The notes under the pieces: generated by a model
What the model was told of the DNA's origin: nothing
Databases searched by the model: none
The model's input: the letters and a program-made list of their open reading frames with translations, nothing else
Shown here: piece by piece, positions 59,202 to 64,000 of the stretch
Layout: each line of letters opens with the position of its first letter
Position numbering within the stretch: position 1 is the stretch's first letter
Assembly (NCBI GenBank): GCA_934725015.1
Contig: CAKVAS010000009.1
Coordinates: forward strand, 1-64,000
Length of the DNA stretch: 64,000 nt
Direction of reading: 5' to 3'
Origin: an uncultured Bacteroidales bacterium
GTDB taxonomy: Bacteria > Bacteroidota > Bacteroidia > Bacteroidales > UBA932
Made by a program: the position numbers and the translations under genes

Positions 59202-59209
59202 TAACTTTG
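59202..59209 (+). promoter_or_regulatory. Candidate -7 box for the zinc-ribbon pair
   Basis: TAACTTTG (59202-59209) matches the Bacteroidetes -7 consensus and stands 23 bases before the ATG at 59232. No TTG is found at the right distance, so the -33 element is weak or absent. Confidence 0.45.
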
Positions 59210-59231
59210 CAGGCATAAAACATAAAGAACT

Positions 59232-59315
59232 ATGAACATACTTAAAGAGGCCAAGGCGAAACTCGCCGAATGGTTCGGAGACATAGATGAACGTGAAATC
59301 ATCATTGAAAAGTAA
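59232..59315 (+). CDS. 27-residue peptide upstream of the zinc-ribbon gene
   Basis: A short frame MNILKEAKAKLAEWFGDIDE followed by REIIIEK. It is predicted as one amphipathic helix with an acidic end. It lies behind a TAACTTTG box and ends nine bases before the zinc-ribbon gene, so it may be a leader peptide or a small partner. Evidence for translation is only the open frame and context. Confidence 0.4.
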   Translation: MNILKEAKAKLAEWFGDIDEREIIIEK

Positions 59316-59324
59316 GACAGCCCC

Positions 59325-59531
59325 ATGCTTCGTGGAATAGTTTCGTGCAGGTGCGCCTATTGCGGCGCAGAGTTCAGGGCTCCTGACATAGAGTGGAACG
59401 CTACGGTAAAGTCCGCTCCTGTGCGCTGCCCGAATTGCGGTATGTACAACGACGTTGGGCGGTCCGGAATGTCCGGTGGCTTCGGAATGAATATTCTTGG
59501 CCGGCTGCTCCGGAAAATCAAGGGGAACTGA
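59325..59531 (+). CDS. Small zinc-ribbon protein
   Basis: A 68-residue protein with CRCAYCGAEFRAP and RCPNCGMYNDV, two CxxC pairs that would bind one zinc in a ribbon. The C-terminal part is basic and hydrophobic (GFGMNILGRLLRKIKGN), possibly a membrane-contacting helix. Such ribbons mediate protein or nucleic acid binding. The gene is 10 bases after the 27-codon frame and probably co-transcribed with it. Confidence 0.7.
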   Translation: MLRGIVSCRCAYCGAEFRAPDIEWNATVKSAPVRCPNCGMYNDVGRSGMSGGFGMNILGRLLRKIKGN

Positions 59532-59560
59532 TGCTGAACTGATGAGGACGGTTCCGGATT

Positions 59561-59592
59561 TTTGCAAAACTCCGTCAAATTGCGTATTTTCG
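59561..59592 (+). promoter_or_regulatory. Promoter of the fimbrillin-like/M64 operon
   Basis: TTTG (59561-59564), 20 bases, then TATTTTCG (59585-59592), the same -7 variant as at 11121. It faces the 59688 start with a leader of about 95 bases. Confidence 0.55.
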
Positions 59593-59687
59593 CGGTTTGG
59601 AAGCCTGAAAAGAATAAACTGACTCAGACTTGTCTCTTATTGTTGAGTACAGGTTTCTTTTTTAAGGTTTCATAAATAGGCGAACAG

Positions 59688-60582
59688 ATGAAAATACGTA
59701 AAATCTTTGCGGGGGGCGGCGTTTGCGGCGCTTGCCTGCGGGTGGCTGCCTTGCGGCTGCAGCGTGAAGGCCGGAAACGGGGATGCCGGGAACGGTTCCG
59801 GGAATGAGATACCGATACGTGTCGCGACGGTCGTGACGAGGGTCGCTGACGAAAGGTTCGAGGGCGGGGACGTGCTCGGGCTTTTTGTCGTGAATGAGCC
59901 TGAGGCTCTGGCGGCTTCGGGGAACCAGTATGACAACGAGACGCTGACCTTCGATGGCGGCGTTCTGAAATCCCGTGAGCTTTACTACCGGGACGACCGG
60001 ACCGTGACTGATTTCTACTGCTATTTCCCTTACGCTGAGACTGTCGCTGACGTGGAGGCCGTGCCTTTCCGCGTGAATGCCGACCAGAGCACTCCGGAGC
60101 TCTACAACGGCTCGGACTTTCTTTGGGGACGGACGATCGGCGTGATGCCGTCGGAAAGGCTTGTGAATATTCCGATGAGTCATCTGACCTCATGTCTGAG
60201 GGTCGTGCTGAAGCCCGGCGCGGGATGGACTGCCGATGAACTGGCCGGGGCAACGGTTCGGGTCTGCGGACTGAAGACGGAAGGATTTGCCAGTCTGAAG
60301 GACGGCGGCGTTGAGGTGGGGGAAGCGGCGGAGGATATTGTCGCGAAAAATGACGGCGGCGGGGTGTTCTCCGCCCTTGTCGTGCCGCAGTCAGTCGTCA
60401 ATGCGGAACTTGTGAAGATTAAGGTGGGGACGAATGAATATGCGCTCAGGACAAGCGTCAGTCTGCAGTCCGGACGGGCGCATGCCTGCACAGTCACAGT
60501 GAACAAGACGGGCGGAAGCATAAATGTCGGAATCGTCGGGTGGGAGACCGACGAAAAGGACTATGGCGGTTCCGTGGAGTAG
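59688..60582 (+). CDS. Fimbrillin-like lipoprotein, frameshifted at a G6 run in the signal peptide
   Basis: The body (59710-60582) encodes a fimbrillin-family protein: VTDFYCYFPYAE, NGSDFLWGRTIGV, MSHLTSCLRVVLKPG and SVSLQSGRAHACTVTVNKTG, ending in VGIVGWETDEKDY. No ATG precedes it in frame. The only good start is ATG 59688 (MKIRKIFA), one frame off. Removing one G from the six at 59711-59716 gives MKIRKIFAGAAFAALACGWL and the lipobox PCGC, a perfect lipoprotein signal. So the gene is either off by slippage, inactive or affected by a sequencing error. A TTG at 59707 would not give a signal peptide. It precedes a related 60.7-kb gene by about 90 bases. Confidence 0.75.
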
Positions 60583-60676
60583 CGACGATAGTTCGTTTCA
60601 AATGCAGCGTGAAATTATGGCCGGATTGAGTAAAACTTTGGGAATCACGAGTGCCTTAAAGGGAATGCGGCTCGGA

Positions 60677-63600
60677 ATGAACTTCTTTCATTTCAGGAGT
60701 CTTGTCTTCTTCGCCGCCTTGGTGTCCGTGCTTCTGACCTCCTGCGTATCGGAGATTACGGATGCTCCCGCCGGACCGTCTTCGGAGCGAATCCCGATTT
60801 CGCTTTCCGGAGAAATCTCGCAGGTCTATCAGACAAGGGTGAGCGACGGCGGGTTCGCTGACGGGGACAGAATCGGGGTGTATGTCGTCGACTTCGAGAA
60901 TGAAAGCCCGGGAATGCTGAAGAACGCGGGGAACAGGGCTGACAATGTGTGGCACCGGTACTCTTCGGCGGAGCGCCGGTGGGTTGCAGGCCGGGACATC
61001 TATTGGAAGGACAGGAACACCCATGCCGACATATATGCCTACTACCCATATACATACATCGAGAATCCCGCTTCCCTTGCCCTGACAGTAAGCCGGAACC
61101 AGAGGGTCACTTCCGACGGGACGATGTCCGGTTATGAGGCGTCGGATTTCCTGTGGGGCAAGTCGGCGGATGTCGCGCCTACGGGGAGGACCGTGACTGT
61201 TGAGATGACGCATCGCATGGCATCGGTTGTCGTGAGCCTTGAGGAGGGCGGAGGATTCGGCTCGGGGGAGTGGGACGCCGCTGTGAAGGAGGTGCTGCTG
61301 ACCGGGCTCAGGACAGGGGCGGTCGTGAATCTTGCGGACGGCGTGGTGTCGGTTTCGGCTGAATCGCAGGAAGCCGGCGGCATAATCCCCTATGAAAACG
61401 GCGGCGTGTGGCGGGCTGTGGCCGTTCCGCAGAAAGTCGCGTCGGGCACAGCGCTCATCAGCATCACGGTCAGCGGCAGGACCTTGAAGTTCAGCGTGAA
61501 GGAGGATGTGGAGCTTGCCGCTTCGCGTCAGCATAACTTCACCATCGTCGTGAACAGGAAGGAGGACGGGGACTTCGACCTTGTTCTCGGAAACTTCGCG
61601 GTGTCGGCCTGGGAGAATGACTCGGCGTCGCACGAATGGACGGCGGCGGAATATATAATCGTGAATGTCGCGCAGGCGGGAACCCTGGAGGAAACGCTTG
61701 CCGCGACAACGGAGATTGACAGGGTGCGCAATCTCAAGATTACGGGGCAAATCAACGGACGCGATTTCGCCGTGATGAGGTATCGTCTCACAAACCTTTC
61801 CGCACTGAACCTCAAGGAGGTGAGGATAGTTTCCGGTGACGGGGGCAGCCTCGGTGACGGGGAGGATTTCTACGGGAACGATGATGATGTGATTCCTGCC
61901 TATGCCCTGAACTCCAAGAAGACTCTGACTTCAATCATATTTCCCGACCGTCTGAAGGGAATCAACGAGTCCGCGTTCACAGACTGCAACGCGCTTGCGG
62001 GTTCGCTGACTTTTCCGGAGGGACTTGAGTTCATCGACAAGGCCGCGTTCAGGAGCTGCTCCTGTCTCAGCGGCAGCCTGAACCTGCCGAGCACGCTCAA
62101 GAGAATCGGCAACTATGACGGCTACCTCGGCTATTGGGACGGAGCCTTTGCCGGCTGCAATTTCGCCTGCGAGCTCCAGTTGCCGGACGCTCTTGAGGAA
62201 ATCGGCAAGGGGACGTTTCTCAGCTGCCCATGCATTTACGGAGAACTTCATCTGCCGGAGAACCTGAAATACATAGGCGAGGACTCCTTCGCGAACTGCG
62301 GCAACCTTCGCGGAACTCTTGTCATTCCTAAGGGAGTCAAGGTTCTGCCTGTGAGGTGTTTCTCCAACGCCGGCTTTGACGGGAACCTTGTTCTTAATGA
62401 CGGGCTCTCATCGATTGAAGGCCGCGCATTTGAAAACGTCAAGTTCAGAGGGGAACTTGTGCTGCCGGAAAGCCTGACTTCTCTCGGCGAGCATTGTTTC
62501 AACGGCTGTGACTTTTCCGGAAAGCTTGTTCTTCCGGCGGCGTTGCGAGCCGTCGGGAACTGGATTTTCGCCCACAACACCCGCCTGTCCGGAGTCCTCG
62601 AAATCCCCGAAAATGTCATCAGCATCGGTGTGGGGGCATTCTCCGGCTGCCGTGGCCTTGAGGGACTTGTCCTTCCGTCCGGTATGGAATCCATACTTGC
62701 TGACAGAAACGACTCCGAGGGAGGCGCCTTCCAGAACTGCTTCGGACTTAACAGCATAGTCTGCAAGTGCGACATCCCGCCGACAGTGCAGCAGCAGGCG
62801 TTTGAAGGCGTGCCTAAGGACAATTTCACGGTGGAGGTTCCGGAATCGGCCGTCATACAGTACCGCGTGGCGACCGGCTGGAAGGACTTCAAGCGCGTGT
62901 CGGCCTACCGCAGGCTTTCTATCCGCCCTTCCGCAGCATCCGCGCTCAACACTTCCGTCACGAGGAAAATCACTCTCGACGCCGACGAGGACTGGGTCGT
63001 TGCCGAGAAGCCGGACTGGGTGGCTCTTGACAGGACATCCGGGGACGGCAAGGCCGAGCTGGGGCTCACGTTCCAGCAGATGCCTTCGGGAGAGACCCGC
63101 GAGGGGAAGGTGGTCTTCAAGCTTGCCGGAAAGGACTACAGCGTATCCGTTGATGTCAGGCAGTATGATTCTGAATATGCGGAAGATGAGGTCATTACCA
63201 TTCAGAGCTCCACGGAGGGAAGCGGCGTGAACGTCGTCTTTCTCGGCGACGGCTACAGCGCGGAGGACATAAGCAAGGGGCTTCTGATGAAGGACATCGG
63301 TGAGGCCGTGGAACATTTCTTCGGCATAGAGCCTTTCCGCACCTACCGCAGCCGCTTTAATGTCTATACGGCGGCCGCTGTTTCTCCGGAGTCCGGTGTC
63401 GGCAGTGTCAACACGATAATATACAACCGCTTCAACACATCCGCAAAGGGCGGGGCCACTCTCGGAGGGCGTTTCGGAGACAGCGACTATGCTGAAATTT
63501 TCAGCTATGCCTGCCGGATGCCGACGGTGAGCGAAGAGAACCTTCCGCAGACCCTCGTCGTCATGATTCCGAACACGACGGAATACGGCGGGACGACCTA

Positions 63601-64000
63601 CCTCTACGACGACGGCTCCGCGATTGCCTACTGCCCGAAGAGCGACTACGGCTACCCGCAGGACTTCCGGGGCATTGTCCAGCACGAGGCCTGCGGGCAC
63701 GGCTTCGGAAAGCTCGGCGACGAGTACATCTACCACAATGCCTTCGTCGATGCCTGCAAGTGTACCTGCTGCGGCCATGTCGGGGAATTCAACGCCGCAA
63801 AGTCGAAGGGGTGGTTCGCGAACCTGTCCCTGAGCGGGAAGCCGGAGGACGTGCCGTGGAGTCATCTGATTTACCACGAGAAATACCGCAGTTTCGTTGA
63901 TATATATGAGGGCGGATTCATGCACAGCAGGGGAGTCTGGCGTTCGGAATACAACAGCTGCATGAACAACGACATCCCGTATTTCAGCACCATAAGCCGG
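60677..64000 (+). CDS. Giant lipoprotein: fimbrillin-like, leucine-rich repeats, BACON, M64 peptidase (truncated by window end)
   Basis: An open frame of at least 1107 residues running off the window. Signal peptide MNFFHFRSLVFFAALVSVLL with lipobox LTSC. Residues about 30-300 are fimbrillin-like (DIYAYYPYTYIENP, SDFLWGKSADV, VTVEMTHRMASVVVSL). About 400-710 are BspA-type leucine-rich repeats (LNLPSTLKRIGNYDG, LQLPDALEEIGKGTF, LHLPENLKYIGEDSF). About 747-832 is BACON-like (WVVAEKPDWVALDRTSG). From about 842 an M64 (IgA-protease-type) metallopeptidase follows, with H1003-E-x3-H1008-x2-G-x3-D-E (HEACGHGFGKLGDEY) plus VVFLGDGYSAED. An ATG at 60665 is an alternative start. It probably is a surface protease-adhesin. 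Confidence 0.82.
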   Translation, partial: MNFFHFRSLVFFAALVSVLLTSCVSEITDAPAGPSSERIPISLSGEISQVYQTRVSDGGFADGDRIGVYVVDFENESPGMLKNAGNRADNVWHRYSSAERRWVAGRDIYWKDRNTHADIYAYYPYTYIENPASLALTVSRNQRVTSDGTMSGYEASDFLWGKSADVAPTGRTVTVEMTHRMASVVVSLEEGGGFGSGEWDAAVKEVLLTGLRTGAVVNLADGVVSVSAESQEAGGIIPYENGGVWRAVAVPQKVASGTALISITVSGRTLKFSVKEDVELAASRQHNFTIVVNRKEDGDFDLVLGNFAVSAWENDSASHEWTAAEYIIVNVAQAGTLEETLAATTEIDRVRNLKITGQINGRDFAVMRYRLTNLSALNLKEVRIVSGDGGSLGDGEDFYGNDDDVIPAYALNSKKTLTSIIFPDRLKGINESAFTDCNALAGSLTFPEGLEFIDKAAFRSCSCLSGSLNLPSTLKRIGNYDGYLGYWDGAFAGCNFACELQLPDALEEIGKGTFLSCPCIYGELHLPENLKYIGEDSFANCGNLRGTLVIPKGVKVLPVRCFSNAGFDGNLVLNDGLSSIEGRAFENVKFRGELVLPESLTSLGEHCFNGCDFSGKLVLPAALRAVGNWIFAHNTRLSGVLEIPENVISIGVGAFSGCRGLEGLVLPSGMESILADRNDSEGGAFQNCFGLNSIVCKCDIPPTVQQQAFEGVPKDNFTVEVPESAVIQYRVATGWKDFKRVSAYRRLSIRPSAASALNTSVTRKITLDADEDWVVAEKPDWVALDRTSGDGKAELGLTFQQMPSGETREGKVVFKLAGKDYSVSVDVRQYDSEYAEDEVITIQSSTEGSGVNVVFLGDGYSAEDISKGLLMKDIGEAVEHFFGIEPFRTYRSRFNVYTAAAVSPESGVGSVNTIIYNRFNTSAKGGATLGGRFGDSDYAEIFSYACRMPTVSEENLPQTLVVMIPNTTEYGGTTYLYDDGSAIAYCPKSDYGYPQDFRGIVQHEACGHGFGKLGDEYIYHNAFVDACKCTCCGHVGEFNAAKSKGWFANLSLSGKPEDVPWSHLIYHEKYRSFVDIYEGGFMHSRGVWRSEYNSCMNNDIPYFSTISR

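Noticed and set aside
59707..60582. Fimbrillin-like gene starting at TTG 59707
   Set aside because: This start gives no usable signal peptide, while ATG 59688 gives one in another frame, so a frameshift is the better reading.
62408..63925. 505-codon minus-strand frame opposite the M64 lipoprotein
   Set aside because: The plus strand encodes leucine-rich repeats and the M64 motif in one frame; the minus frame is its shadow.

Overview
The window looks like a chromosome segment of a Bacteroidales gut or oral commensal. The evidence is a SusC/SusD pair, fimbrillin-type lipoproteins, BACON and DUF5689 domains, Bacteroidetes promoters of the form TTG/TTTG-N19-21-TAnnTTTG and the general lack of Shine-Dalgarno sequences. 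The GC-rich housekeeping genes recall Alistipes or another Rikenellaceae, but the genus is a guess that a search would have to settle.

Layout. 1-13 kb is mostly housekeeping: tRNA-Met(CAT), ispF, mutL, a rhomboid protease, tsaC-like, rsmE, cardiolipin synthase, a YfcE-like phosphatase and radA. It also holds a GNAT acetyltransferase with a 53-residue partner (toxin-antitoxin-like) and a DUF4143-type ATPase preceded by a 23-bp tandem repeat. 13-24 kb (minus strand) is a seven-gene fimbrial operon, from a DUF3575/OmpA-like protein and a DUF5119 lipoprotein through three fimbrillins to two large tip/anchor lipoproteins. It has a clear promoter, a leader hairpin and a terminator. 24.7-44 kb is a polysaccharide-utilisation-type locus: a DUF6377 sensor-regulator, SusC, SusD, two BACON/DUF5689 lipoproteins, two endonuclease/exonuclease/phosphatase-fold (EEP) proteins, a GH97 enzyme, a glycerophosphodiesterase fused to a GH13 glucosidase, and a DAACS symporter. 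The enzyme mix suggests a glycan containing glycerophosphate and alpha-hexose, for example teichoic-acid-like material; that is inference.

44-58.6 kb is an accessory region. It holds four P-loop ATPase genes, three of them with a C-terminal D...ExK nuclease-like motif, plus a six-gene envelope operon whose promoter spacer contains nine G residues. Five related palindromes with CTCAGCsAAA arms lie beside these ATPases. One palindrome-gene unit has a second copy in which the gene is cut to 35 codons while both outer ends are kept. This is the best candidate here for an undescribed element. 58.7-59.5 kb carries four very small genes, one encoding a zinc ribbon. 59.7-64 kb holds a fimbrillin-like gene frameshifted at a G6 run in its signal peptide, then a very large lipoprotein (fimbrillin-like, leucine-rich repeats, BACON, M64 metallopeptidase) that runs off the window.

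Homopolymeric G or C runs of 7-10 bases recur between genes, several near promoters of surface-protein genes, which suggests phase variation. Many long open frames opposite the real genes were judged codon-bias shadows and left out.
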